Below are positions 34,471 through 42,723 of a DNA stretch of 64,000 bases, in pieces. The stretch's first letter is position 1. Each line of letters opens with the position of its first letter. Position numbers and translations under genes: made by a program. The notes beneath the pieces are model-generated. The model had not been told where the DNA came from and ran no database searches. It saw only the letters and a list, made by a program, of their open reading frames with translations. This DNA is from Nonomuraea sediminis (GTDB lineage: Bacteria > Actinomycetota > Actinomycetes > Streptosporangiales > Streptosporangiaceae), in assembly GCF_018531495.1 (NCBI RefSeq), contig NZ_JAHDTI010000014.1, positions 124,001 through 188,000 of the forward strand. Direction: 5' to 3'.

Positions 34471-35118
34471 GTGACTATTCGCGTGCTGATCGCCGATGAC
34501 CAGGAGCTGGTGCGGACCGGCTTCCAGATGATCCTGGACGCCCAGCCGGACATGGAGGTGGTCGCGGCCGTGGCCGACGGCGCCGAGGCGGTGTCCGAGG
34601 CCAGGCGGCTGCGGCCCGACGTGTGCCTGCTCGACATCCGGATGCCCAAGCTGGACGGGCTGGAGGTGACCAGGGCGCTGGCCGGCCCCGGCGTGGAGAG
34701 CCCGATGCGGGTGGTCATCGTGACCACGTTCGACCTGGACGAGTACGTCTACGGCGCGCTGCGCGCCGGCGCCACCGGCTTCCTGCTCAAGGACAGCGGG
34801 CCCACGCTGCTGATCGAGGCGGTCAGGGCGGCGGCCGTGGGTGACGCGCTGGTCTCCCCCTCGGTGACCGTACGGCTGCTCAAGCACCTGGCCCAGCCCA
34901 AGCCCAGCCTGCCGCCGCTGAGCGACCCGCTGACCGAGCGCGAGCTCGACGTGGTGCGGCTGATCGCGCGCGGCAGGACCAACCAGGAGGCGGCCGCCGA
35001 GCTGTTCGTCTCGCTGTCGACGATCAAGACGCATCTGGGCAGCATCCAGGCGAAACTCGGTGTCCGAAATCGGGTGGGTATAGCGGCCTGGGCGTGGGAA
35101 TCCGGTGTGGTGAGCTGA
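34471..35118 (+). CDS. NarL/LuxR-type response regulator, no kinase adjacent
   Basis: A 215-residue regulator: receiver domain (VLIADDQELVRTGFQ with the acidic pair; phospho-acceptor Asp in CLLDIRMPKLDG about residue 54; Thr/Lys in VTTF and LLKD) and a C-terminal LuxR-type helix-turn-helix (LTERELDVVRLIARGRTNQE; LSTIKTHLGSIQAKL). In this gene type a histidine kinase normally lies next door with an ABC exporter; here the next gene is a DUF4328 protein, so the kinase is missing or elsewhere. The only kinase in the window is 23 kb away at 57.6 kb. GTG start with -10 box seven bases upstream. Confidence 0.92.
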   Translation: MTIRVLIADDQELVRTGFQMILDAQPDMEVVAAVADGAEAVSEARRLRPDVCLLDIRMPKLDGLEVTRALAGPGVESPMRVVIVTTFDLDEYVYGALRAGATGFLLKDSGPTLLIEAVRAAAVGDALVSPSVTVRLLKHLAQPKPSLPPLSDPLTERELDVVRLIARGRTNQEAAAELFVSLSTIKTHLGSIQAKLGVRNRVGIAAWAWESGVVS

Positions 35119-35185
35119 TTAACAACGGTGTCTGCTGGATAGAAGTGACTCAAGACCTCAGCGCATGGCCCGGGGGGAGACAGAC

Positions 35186-35917
35186 GTGCGCTTTGCCCAG
35201 ACACCACCGACGAAGGCCGCCTCTGCCGTCTACTTCACGCTGTCCGCGCAGGTCCTCTCCCTCGGCGCTCTCGTGATCTTCGAGTACGCCCGCGGCCGCC
35301 GGCTCGCCCACCAGCTCGCCGCCTACGGCGGGCGCCCGCACGGCGCCGACGCCCAGGCCGTGGTGGGCGCGGTCACCGTCTTCGCGGTGCTGATGATGCT
35401 GCTGGTCGGCACCACGGTCGCCGCCGCCTGCGCCTACCTCACCTGGCTGGCCCGCGCCCGCCAGGCCAACGCGCGCTCGGCGCCGGCCGGCCCCGCGGTG
35501 GCGGCGTGGCTGGTGCCCGGCGTCAACCTGGTCGCCCCCGTGATGCTCGTGGACGAGGTCTGGCGCGGCGCCCGGCCGCCCTTCGACCGCCGCAACCGCT
35601 GGCTGGCGCTGCTGGGCGCGTGGTGGCTGGCCTGGCTGGGCACGCTCGCGCTGTTCCTGGTCAAGCTGCCGCTCGAGACGGGCAGGTCCAGCCTCACCGG
35701 GGTGGGGCCGCTGGAGTTCGCCGTCGCCGCGCTGGCCGCCGCGCTGTGCGCGACGACCGTGCGCGAGGTCACCCGCATCCAGCAGTCCTCGCTGGGCGTC
35801 CTGCTCCCCCGTACGGCAGGCCGCCCCACCGCCACCCGCCGCACGTGGCGCAGGCCTGTCCAGGGAAACGCCACTGAGCCGGGTGCGGGGCTGGGCTCCG
35901 TCACGACTCCGCTGTAG
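35186..35917 (+). CDS. DUF4328 membrane protein
   Basis: A 243-residue membrane protein with about four helices and the DUF4328 hallmarks: YLTWLARARQANARS and VAAWLVPGVNLVAPVMLVDEVW (about residues 85-125). Function unknown; these proteins are common in actinobacteria. GTG 35186 is preferred since GGAG lies six bases before it; an ATG seven codons upstream overlaps that site. The C-terminal tail (about 40 residues) is basic and cytosolic. It follows the response-regulator gene and converges on dnaE2, 12 bases apart. Confidence 0.8.
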   Translation: MRFAQTPPTKAASAVYFTLSAQVLSLGALVIFEYARGRRLAHQLAAYGGRPHGADAQAVVGAVTVFAVLMMLLVGTTVAAACAYLTWLARARQANARSAPAGPAVAAWLVPGVNLVAPVMLVDEVWRGARPPFDRRNRWLALLGAWWLAWLGTLALFLVKLPLETGRSSLTGVGPLEFAVAALAAALCATTVREVTRIQQSSLGVLLPRTAGRPTATRRTWRRPVQGNATEPGAGLGSVTTPL

Positions 35918-35929
35918 CCCGCCGGGACG

Positions 35930-38900
35930 CTAGGCCGCCGTGGGGCCCGAGCTGCCCTGGCTGGCGTGCCAGAGCCGCCGCGACGGGCTGACGATCGCCG
36001 GACCCAGATCCGCGTAGGGCGAGAGCCGGAACCCGTTGGCGTACTCGATGCGGCGCCCGGTCACGCTGTCGCCCTCCTCGGACGGCCGGTCGAGCAGCGC
36101 GCGGACGGCCTCGATGCCCTGGGCCCGCCACAGGGCGTCCAGGTCGGTGAGGTTCCAGCAGTCGACGGCCCGCATGGAGACCGCCCGGGTGCCGGTACGC
36201 CTGACCACCCCCTTGGCCACCATGAGCCACGAGCCGAACACCGTGGCCGCGCACCTGCCCTGGACCGACTCGAAGAACGTCAGGTCGACGGGACCCGTGG
36301 AGTCGTCCAGCGTGGTGAAGATGACGCGCTGCCCCGAGCGCACGGCCGGCGTCTGCGTGGCCACCTTGACCCCCGCCACCAGCACCTCGGCGCCGTTGCG
36401 CTGGGCCAGCAGGTCCTTGGAGCGCACGATCCCGATCGCGTCGAGCAGCTCGTCGTGGAAGCTGATCACATGCCTGCTGACGTCGATGCCGAGGATCTCC
36501 AGCTCGGCCTCGACCATCTCGCTCTCGGTCATCTCGGGCAGCTCGCCCGGCGGGATGTGCTCGGTGAACCCCAGCGGCAGCTGCACGGCCGGCGTCGCGA
36601 CCTCCACGGGCGCGCGCTCGTGGTAGCGCTTGGAGCGGCGCGCCCCCGAGGTGACCCCGCTGCCCGAGGCTCGCTCCAGCGCCCCCACCTGCGCGATCAG
36701 GTCGCGTCTCGTCAGCTCGCCGGGGCGCCAGCGCGCGCCGCCGTCGCCGGGCCGCAGGTCGTGCAGGGCGTCCAGGCCGCCCACCTGGACGATGCGCTCG
36801 ACCACGGGCCGCGAGGGCCTGGCCCGGTCCCAGAAGTCGGCCAGCGAGGTGTACGGCTGGCCTGCCACCATCCGGTCCACCTCGGCCTCGCTGACCCCCT
36901 TGATCGCCGAGAACGGGACGCGCAGCGCGTACCCCTTGCCGATGTCGCCGATCCTCAGCGGCCGCAGCCTGACCTCGACCCGCGGGCCGAGCCGCTCGAC
37001 CCGCCAGTCCCTGCCCGACTTGTTGATGTCGAGCGGCAGGATCCGCACCCCGCACTGCCGGGCCTCGTCGATGATCACCCGCTGCGGGTACATGCCGGGC
37101 TCGTGGGTGAGCACCCCGGCGAAGAACGCGGCCGCGTGGTGCCGCTTGAGCCAGGCCGACTGGTAGGTGGGCAGTGCGAAGGCCGCCGCGTGCGCCTTGC
37201 AGAAGCCGAACGCGCCGAACGCGTCCAGCACCTTCCACGCCTTGTCCACCTCGGCGTCGCCGAACCCGTTGGACCTGGCCAGCGGCACGAAGTGCTTGCG
37301 CACCTTCTCCCTGCCCTCGGGGGTGGCCAGCGTCCTGCGGAACTTCTCGGCGTAGGACAGGTTCCGGCCGGTCATCACCGAGATGATCTTCAGCACCTGC
37401 TCGTGGAAGACGACGACGCCGTGCGTCTCCTTCAGCGCCTCGCGCAGCCTCTCGTGCGGGTAGTACGGCTGCCGCCACCCGTGCCTGGCCTGCAGGTACG
37501 GCGTGACCATGTCGGAGTTCACCGGACCCGGGCGGAACAGCGAGATGTCCACGATCAGGTCGTGCATGGTGCGCGGCTCCAGCTTGGCCACCAGCTCGCG
37601 CTGGCCGGGCGACTCGATCTGGAAGCAGCCCAGGGTACGGCTGGCGCAGATCATGTCGTAGGTGGTCTGGTCGTCGTGGGGCACTTCTTCGAGATCGATG
37701 TCGAGATCGTCGACCCGCTTGATCTCGCCCAGCGTGTAGGCCATGGCCGACTGCATGCGCACCCCGAGCACGTCCAGCTTGAGCAGCCCTGCCTCCTCCA
37801 CGTCGTCCTTGTCGAACTGCGACATCGGGAAGTCGAGCAGGCTGCGCTCCACCGGCGTCCTGTCGTACAGCTGCGAGTTGCCGATCAGCACCCCGCACGG
37901 GTGCAGCGCGATGTGCCTGGGCAGCCCGTCGAGCTTCTCCGCCAGCCTGAAGACGCGATCCAGCCCCGCCTCGCCGAGCCTGCTGTCGCGCAGTTCGGGC
38001 AGGTCGCTCAGCGAGGCGGAGATCTGCCTGGCCCTGATGTGCGGGAACGCCTTGGCGATCGCGTCGATCTCGTGCGGCGGCAGGCCCATGGCGCCCGCCA
38101 CGTCGCGGATCGCGCTGCGCGCCCGGTAGGTCTCCATCATCGACACGCAGGCCACCCGCTCCTCGCCGTACATGTCGAAGATCGCCTTGTAGCAGTCGAG
38201 GCGGCGGGCGGACTCCACGTCCACGTCGATGTCGGGCAGCCCGATCCGGCCGTCGGACAGGAAGCGCTCCATGAGCAGGCCGTGCTCGAGCGGGTTCACC
38301 TCGCCGATGCCGATCAGGTAGTTGACCAGGCTGCCCGCCCCCGAGCCGCGGATGGCGCAGCGGATCCCCAGCTCGCGGATCCTGTCGGTGATGCCGGCCA
38401 CGGAGATGAAGTAGCCGGACAGGCGCTTGCGCTCGATGATGTCCAGCTCCCTGTCGAGCCTCTCGAGGGCGTCGCGGTCACCGGCCAGGCCGCGCGTGTG
38501 CAGGCCGTCCTCCACCCGGTGGCGCAGCAGCGGGACCGGGTCCCTGCCCGTCTCGGGCAGGAGCAGCCGCGCCGGGTCGTCGGCCGTCAGCGCCAGCAGG
38601 CCCATCGGGTCGGCGGCGCACGCCTCGGCCAGCGCGCGGGTGGTGCGCAGGAGCGTGGTGATCCGCTGGGTGTCGGCGCCGCAGATCTTGCGCGCCACCT
38701 GCCACATGTCCTTGCCGCTCTTGAGGTAGGCGTGCGAGGTGGGCCGGTCCAGGTGCCGCGGGTGCAGCGGTACGAGCTGCCGCGCCGCGTCCAGCACGTC
38801 GCCCACCTGGTGGTCGGCGGGGTCGAGGTATCTGACCGCGTTGGTGAGCACGGCGGGCACGCCCGCCTCCTCGGCCAGGGCCAGCATCCGGACGGCCGTG

Positions 38901-39568
38901 CTCGCGTCGCGGTAGCCGTACTGGTCGACCAGTTCGATCACGACGGCTGGGGCCAGGGAGCGCCACCGGGCCAGCAGGGCCCTGGCGTGCTCGTCGCGCC
39001 GCGTTGCCACCGCCCGGCCCACGTCCGACCTGGGACCCAGCAGCACCACCAGCCCGTCGTCAGGCCCGAACGGCTCCCGCTCTCCGCGCGTACGGGAGCC
39101 GTTCGCTTTTGGGATTGGACCGTTCCCGCCCGCGATGCCTCCCGGGGAGGTGCCGGTGTGGGGCCCGGCACCTCCCCGGGAGGCACCGGCCCAGGTGGCG
39201 ACCAGGTCGGGGGTGAGGCGGGGGTCGCCGCGGTCACCGACGTAGTGGGCGGCCGTGACCAGGCGGGCCAGGCGGGACCAGCCGTTGGCGCGGGCCAGGA
39301 TCGTGACCCGGTCTTCGGCGTCGGGGCCCGTTCGCGGACGGGAGTCCTCACCTCGCGAGAGGGCGAGGTTCACGCCGTAGACGGGGGCGATGTGGGCCTC
39401 GTGGCAGGCCTGGGCGAACTTGATCGCGCCGTAGAGGCCGTCGCGGTCGGTGAGGGCCAGGATGTCCATGCCCTCGTCGGCCGCCCTGGCCACCAGCGCG
39501 TGCGGGAAGGCGGTGCCGTACCGCATCGAGTAGGCGGAGGACACGTTCAGGTGCGGGAACGGCGCCAT
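35930..39568 (-). CDS. dnaE2: Error-prone DNA polymerase III alpha subunit DnaE2, with an in-frame insertion
   Basis: A 1212-residue C-family polymerase used in damage-induced mutagenesis. PHP domain at residues 1-290 (GMDILALTDRDGLYGAIKF), palm with the catalytic aspartates PDIDVDVE (about 444) and LLKLDVLGVR, fingers (AEKFRRTLATPEGREK; AFGFCKAHAAAFALPTYQSAW), tandem HhH region and an OB-fold (EVLVAGVKVATQTPAVRSG, about 1060). It is longer than mycobacterial DnaE2 (about 1,090) partly because residues about 128-167 are a Gly/Ser/Thr/Pro-rich insertion encoded by two perfect hairpins (39067-39185). ATG 39568 overlaps the DUF6504 stop by one base (TGATG), so both are translated together. A LexA box lies before the operon. 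ImuA'/ImuB are not beside it. Confidence 0.95.
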   Translation of the reverse strand: MAPFPHLNVSSAYSMRYGTAFPHALVARAADEGMDILALTDRDGLYGAIKFAQACHEAHIAPVYGVNLALSRGEDSRPRTGPDAEDRVTILARANGWSRLARLVTAAHYVGDRGDPRLTPDLVATWAGASRGGAGPHTGTSPGGIAGGNGPIPKANGSRTRGEREPFGPDDGLVVLLGPRSDVGRAVATRRDEHARALLARWRSLAPAVVIELVDQYGYRDASTAVRMLALAEEAGVPAVLTNAVRYLDPADHQVGDVLDAARQLVPLHPRHLDRPTSHAYLKSGKDMWQVARKICGADTQRITTLLRTTRALAEACAADPMGLLALTADDPARLLLPETGRDPVPLLRHRVEDGLHTRGLAGDRDALERLDRELDIIERKRLSGYFISVAGITDRIRELGIRCAIRGSGAGSLVNYLIGIGEVNPLEHGLLMERFLSDGRIGLPDIDVDVESARRLDCYKAIFDMYGEERVACVSMMETYRARSAIRDVAGAMGLPPHEIDAIAKAFPHIRARQISASLSDLPELRDSRLGEAGLDRVFRLAEKLDGLPRHIALHPCGVLIGNSQLYDRTPVERSLLDFPMSQFDKDDVEEAGLLKLDVLGVRMQSAMAYTLGEIKRVDDLDIDLEEVPHDDQTTYDMICASRTLGCFQIESPGQRELVAKLEPRTMHDLIVDISLFRPGPVNSDMVTPYLQARHGWRQPYYPHERLREALKETHGVVVFHEQVLKIISVMTGRNLSYAEKFRRTLATPEGREKVRKHFVPLARSNGFGDAEVDKAWKVLDAFGAFGFCKAHAAAFALPTYQSAWLKRHHAAAFFAGVLTHEPGMYPQRVIIDEARQCGVRILPLDINKSGRDWRVERLGPRVEVRLRPLRIGDIGKGYALRVPFSAIKGVSEAEVDRMVAGQPYTSLADFWDRARPSRPVVERIVQVGGLDALHDLRPGDGGARWRPGELTRRDLIAQVGALERASGSGVTSGARRSKRYHERAPVEVATPAVQLPLGFTEHIPPGELPEMTESEMVEAELEILGIDVSRHVISFHDELLDAIGIVRSKDLLAQRNGAEVLVAGVKVATQTPAVRSGQRVIFTTLDDSTGPVDLTFFESVQGRCAATVFGSWLMVAKGVVRRTGTRAVSMRAVDCWNLTDLDALWRAQGIEAVRALLDRPSEEGDSVTGRRIEYANGFRLSPYADLGPAIVSPSRRLWHASQGSSGPTAA
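39067..39185. repeat. Two perfect hairpins embedded in dnaE2
   Basis: Hairpin 1: 39067-39079 pairs with 39093-39105 (13 bp, loop 13), followed on the plus strand by CTTTT, so it looks like a terminator read opposite to dnaE2. Hairpin 2: 39136-39156 pairs with 39165-39185 (21 bp, no mismatch, loop 8). Together they encode in frame a low-complexity insert in the PHP domain that homologues lack. The perfect arms imply a recent insertion or gene-conversion-maintained element. Confidence 0.85.
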
Positions 39569-39834
39569 CAGTCCCACGCCCGCAGCAGCAGCCAGCCTCC
39601 GCTGGCGGTGTCGAACCGCAGCTCGTAGGAGCCCACCTCGCGGCCGGGCGAAGCCTCGACCCGCCAGAACTGGCGCTCGCCGGGATCGCCCTCGCCGGTC
39701 TTCCACCACTCGCGGGCGACCACCCAGTGGTCGAGGACGCGGCGCACGAGGAAGAGCCGGTCACGCCAGACGAACTGGGTCGGCTGCCCGTCTCGGGTCC
39801 ACACCTCTATCGGATCGCCATAGAGTCTGCTCAA
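39568..39834 (-). CDS. DUF6504 protein preceding dnaE2
   Basis: An 88-residue protein, SRLYGDPIEVWTRDGQPTQF, WRDRLFLVRRVLDHWV, ending GGWLLLRAWD. This is the DUF6504 family that accompanies dnaE2 in many actinobacteria; its role is unknown but conserved linkage suggests a helper of translesion synthesis. The likely start is TTG 39834: GGAG lies eight bases before it and the product then matches the family's usual length. Longer in-frame starts would run through the LexA box. First gene of the SOS operon. Confidence 0.8.
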   Translation of the reverse strand: MSRLYGDPIEVWTRDGQPTQFVWRDRLFLVRRVLDHWVVAREWWKTGEGDPGERQFWRVEASPGREVGSYELRFDTASGGWLLLRAWD

Positions 39835-39904
39835 GGCTTCTTCTCCCCGCGGCTCTTGATCTGTCGCTGAGCCACCCGGGGGAAGACGGGCGTTTCTGCT
39901 ACTC

Positions 39905-39916
39905 GAACATATGTTC
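39905..39916. promoter_or_regulatory. LexA (SOS) box of the DUF6504-dnaE2 operon
   Basis: GAACATATGTTC is a perfect palindrome embedded in TCGAACATATGTTCTT (39903-39918), close to the actinobacterial LexA consensus TCGAAC-N4-GTTCGA. It lies about 70 bases upstream of the DUF6504 start on the correct side, and overlaps the stop codon of the upstream GntR gene. Confidence 0.85.
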
Positions 39917-40663
39917 TTACGCCCCGAAATGCAAGTCGCCTGCCTCCCTTGTGAGCGGGTTCGCGCCGACCGAGTTGCGGATGCTGAAGGCCACGCTCCC
40001 CGCCCGGTAGCGGTCGTCGGACCACTCCACGGGCTTGCCCTCGTGGGTGGTGGTGATCCTGCGCTGGCGCAGCAGCGGACTACCCCGCCGCACCCCCAGC
40101 AGCCGCGCGTCCTGCGTGCCCGCGGGCACCGCGTCGATGAGGTGCTCGCCGTAGGCCACGACCAGGCCGACCGAGGCATAGAGCGCGGCGGTGACCGACT
40201 CGCAGTCGGGCGGCAGGGCCTCCACGGCCGCGATGATCCAGTCGGCGTAGACGGTGCGCTCGAGCAGGACCGGCTCGTCCTCGAGTGTGCGCAGCCTGAG
40301 CACCTCGAGGACCTGGTCGGAGCCGAGGCGGGCCGCCTCGACGGGGCCGGCGGCCCTGCGGCTCTGGCTGATCACCTGGCCGCCGTAGCGGTAGCCGTTG
40401 GCGCGCGCCCACTGCGCGAAGCTGTGCAACTCGGCGAAACTCTGGCTGCGGGACCTGCCCAGCACGATGCGCCGCGCGCCCTGCCTGGAGCCGACCAGCC
40501 CCTCCGCGACCAGGACTGCCACGGCCTGCCGTACGGTGCCCCTGGCCGCGTCGTAGCGCGCCGCCAGCTCCGCCTCACTCGGTAACTGCGACCCGACGGG
40601 GTGGACACCGGCGTGGATCTCGTCGCGCAACTCAGCGGCAATCCATTCATAGCGCGCAACCAT
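39917..40663 (-). CDS. GntR-family regulator with UTRA domain (HutC type)
   Basis: A 248-residue regulator: GntR winged helix (PVGSQLPSEAELAARYDAAR; GTVRQAVAVLVAEGLV, residues 20-70) and a UTRA ligand domain (about 90-235; LEVLRLRTLEDEPVLLERTV). ATG 40663 follows GGGAGGG by six bases. It is divergent from the importer operon beginning with a phosphonate/iron-type binding protein, so it probably senses that substrate or its product. Its last codons overlap the LexA box of the next operon. Confidence 0.9.
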   Translation of the reverse strand: MVARYEWIAAELRDEIHAGVHPVGSQLPSEAELAARYDAARGTVRQAVAVLVAEGLVGSRQGARRIVLGRSRSQSFAELHSFAQWARANGYRYGGQVISQSRRAAGPVEAARLGSDQVLEVLRLRTLEDEPVLLERTVYADWIIAAVEALPPDCESVTAALYASVGLVVAYGEHLIDAVPAGTQDARLLGVRRGSPLLRQRRITTTHEGKPVEWSDDRYRAGSVAFSIRNSVGANPLTREAGDLHFGA

Positions 40664-40718
40664 CCGCGACCCTCCCTGTTCACGAAATAGCAATGTATAT
40701 GCGACTAACTGGGTCTGG

Positions 40719-40732
40719 CTTGTTTGTACAAG
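40719..40732. promoter_or_regulatory. Candidate operator in the GntR/importer divergent gap
   Basis: CTTGT-TTGT-ACAAG is a 5-4-5 inverted repeat about 50 bases before the importer start and 56 bases from the GntR start. A UTRA-type GntR dimer could bind here; the site is short, so the call is tentative. Confidence 0.35.
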
Positions 40733-40774
40733 TTCCCCTAAGTTCTTTCCACACCCCCAGAGAGTGGAGGCGAC

Positions 40775-41926
40775 GTGCTCACACCTCGCGCCCGCGTGGC
40801 AGGCGTTTTTGCAGCACTAACCGTAGTCACCGCCGCGTGCGGCGCCGCCCCCGGCGCAGAGCAGGGCAAGGCATCAGAGGGCGGGGTGAACGCGCGCACC
40901 GCCACCTCGGCCGCCGACCTCGGCGGGCTGGACAAGCTCGTCGAAGCCGCCAAGAAGGAGGGCAAGCTCCACGTGATCGCCCTTCCGCCGGACTGGGCGA
41001 ACTACGGTGAGATCATCAAGGGCTTCCAGGCGAAGTACGGCATCACCATCGAGAGCGAGACGCCGGACGCGGCCAGCGCCGACGAGATCACCGCGATCAA
41101 GAGCCGCAAGGGCCAGGACCGCGCGCCCGACGTGGTCGACCTCGGCCAGTCCTTCGCGCTGAGCGGCGCCAAGGATGGCCTGTTCGCCCCCTACAAGGTG
41201 CAGTCGTTCGACAAGATCCCCGAGGGCCAGAAGGAGTCGACCGGGCTCTGGGCCAACGACTACGGCGGCTACGTCTCGATCGGCTGCGACGCCAAGAAGA
41301 TCGCCACCTGCCCGACCACCTTCGCCGACCTGCTCAAGCCCGAGTACAAGGGCAAGGTCGCGATGAACGGCAACCCCACCAAGTCCGGCTCGGCCTTCGC
41401 CGGCGTGTACGCCGCGTCGCTGGCCAACAAGGGCTCCTTCGACGACATCCAGCCCGGCATCGACTTCTTCAAGAAGCTCAAGCAGGCCGGCAACTACAAC
41501 CCGGTGGAGACCACCCCGGCCACCATCGAAAAGGGCGAGACCCAGATCAGCATCGACTGGGACTACAACAACGCCGCCTACGCCCCCGAGATGACGCCCA
41601 AGGGCATCGACTGGAAGGTCAACGTCCCGACGGACGGCCAGTACTTCCAGATGTACGCCCAGGCCATCAACAAGGACGCCCCGCACCCGGCGGCGGCCAG
41701 GCTCTGGCAGGAGTACCTGTACAGCGCCGAGGGCCAGAACCTGTACCTGAAGGGCTTCGCCCGGCCGGTCCTGCTGCCCTCGATGACCAGCGACGGCTCG
41801 GTCGACAAGGCCGCGGCGGACGCGCTGCCCAAGGTGGAGGGCACGCCCACGTTCCCCACCCCCGAGCAGGTCGACGCCGCCAAGGCCAAGCTGGCCAGCG
41901 GCTGGGACGCGGCCATCTCGGGATGA
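40775..41926 (+). CDS. ABC importer substrate-binding lipoprotein (2-aminoethylphosphonate/Fe3+ type)
   Basis: A 383-residue lipoprotein: signal peptide with lipobox VTAAC (Cys about residue 23), then a type-2 periplasmic-binding fold (LDKLVEAAKKEGKLHVIALP; LWANDYGGYVSIGCDAK; AARLWQEYLYSAEGQNLYL). The pattern matches binding proteins annotated for 2-aminoethylphosphonate, spermidine/putrescine-like or Fe3+ uptake; the phosphonate type is favoured by the UTRA regulator and HAD enzyme nearby but not proven. GGAGG lies four bases before the GTG start. First of five overlapping genes. Confidence 0.87.
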   Translation: MLTPRARVAGVFAALTVVTAACGAAPGAEQGKASEGGVNARTATSAADLGGLDKLVEAAKKEGKLHVIALPPDWANYGEIIKGFQAKYGITIESETPDAASADEITAIKSRKGQDRAPDVVDLGQSFALSGAKDGLFAPYKVQSFDKIPEGQKESTGLWANDYGGYVSIGCDAKKIATCPTTFADLLKPEYKGKVAMNGNPTKSGSAFAGVYAASLANKGSFDDIQPGIDFFKKLKQAGNYNPVETTPATIEKGETQISIDWDYNNAAYAPEMTPKGIDWKVNVPTDGQYFQMYAQAINKDAPHPAAARLWQEYLYSAEGQNLYLKGFARPVLLPSMTSDGSVDKAAADALPKVEGTPTFPTPEQVDAAKAKLASGWDAAISG

Positions 41927-42723
41927 GGCGCTCCCTAGGGGCGTGGCCCCTGCTGATCTTCTTCGCCGTGGTTTTCGGCATCCCCGCCATCGCTCTGGTG
42001 GCGGGGGCCTTCACCGCGCAGGGCAGGCCGAGCCTGGGCAACCTGAGCCAGAGCCTGCAGGGCGGTTACCTCAACGCCATGCTCGGCAGCATCAAGCTGT
42101 CGGGCGTGGTGGCGGTACTCGGCGCGATCCTGGGCACGTTCCTGGCGCAGGCGGTGGTCACCTCCCGCCTGCGCGAGGCCGTGCTGACCGCCTCCGGGGT
42201 GCTGGCCAACTTCGGCGGCGTGCCGCTGGCGTTCTTCTGGATCGCCACGCTGGGCAACTCCGGCGTGGTCAGCGGGCTGATCGGGCTGCCGTCCGGGTCC
42301 CTGTACACCTTCTGGGGCCTGGTCATCGTCTACATGTACTTCTCGATTCCGCTGATGGTGCTGGTGATGGCGCCCGCGCTGGACGGGCTGCGGCCGCAGT
42401 GGCGGGAGGCGGCGGCCAACAGCGGCGCCTCCTCCTGGCACTACTGGCGCTACGTCGGCATCCCGGTGCTCACCCCGGCCATGCTCGGCGGGGTGGTGCT
42501 GCTGTTCGGCAGCGCGTTCTCGGCGTTCGCCACGGCCAACGCGATGGTCGGCACCGTGGTCCCGCTGGTCACCCTGAAGATCGCCAGCGCGCTCACCGGC
42601 GACGTGCTGATCGGCTACGAGAACATCGCGCTGGCGCTCAGCCTGGACATGGTGGTGGTCGCCGGGCTCGTCATGGCGATCTACCTGCCGCTGCAGAGGA
42701 GGAGCACCCGATGGCTGCGCTGA
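41923..42723 (+). CDS. ABC importer permease, subunit 1
   Basis: A 266-residue permease with six helices and the EAA-type coupling segment EAAANSGASSWHYWRYVGIPVLTP in its cytoplasmic loop. It starts with ATG overlapping the binding-protein stop (ATGA). Together with the next gene it forms the transmembrane part of the importer. Confidence 0.9.
   Translation: MRRSLGAWPLLIFFAVVFGIPAIALVAGAFTAQGRPSLGNLSQSLQGGYLNAMLGSIKLSGVVAVLGAILGTFLAQAVVTSRLREAVLTASGVLANFGGVPLAFFWIATLGNSGVVSGLIGLPSGSLYTFWGLVIVYMYFSIPLMVLVMAPALDGLRPQWREAAANSGASSWHYWRYVGIPVLTPAMLGGVVLLFGSAFSAFATANAMVGTVVPLVTLKIASALTGDVLIGYENIALALSLDMVVVAGLVMAIYLPLQRRSTRWLR

Noticed and set aside
39080..39110. True transcription terminator on the plus strand
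   Set aside because: The hairpin plus CTTTT fits a terminator, but no plus-strand gene ends there; it lies inside dnaE2 on the opposite strand, so it was kept as an inserted hairpin instead.
35966..39628. A 1,200-codon open frame on the plus strand
   Set aside because: Antisense shadow of dnaE2; no recognisable domain.
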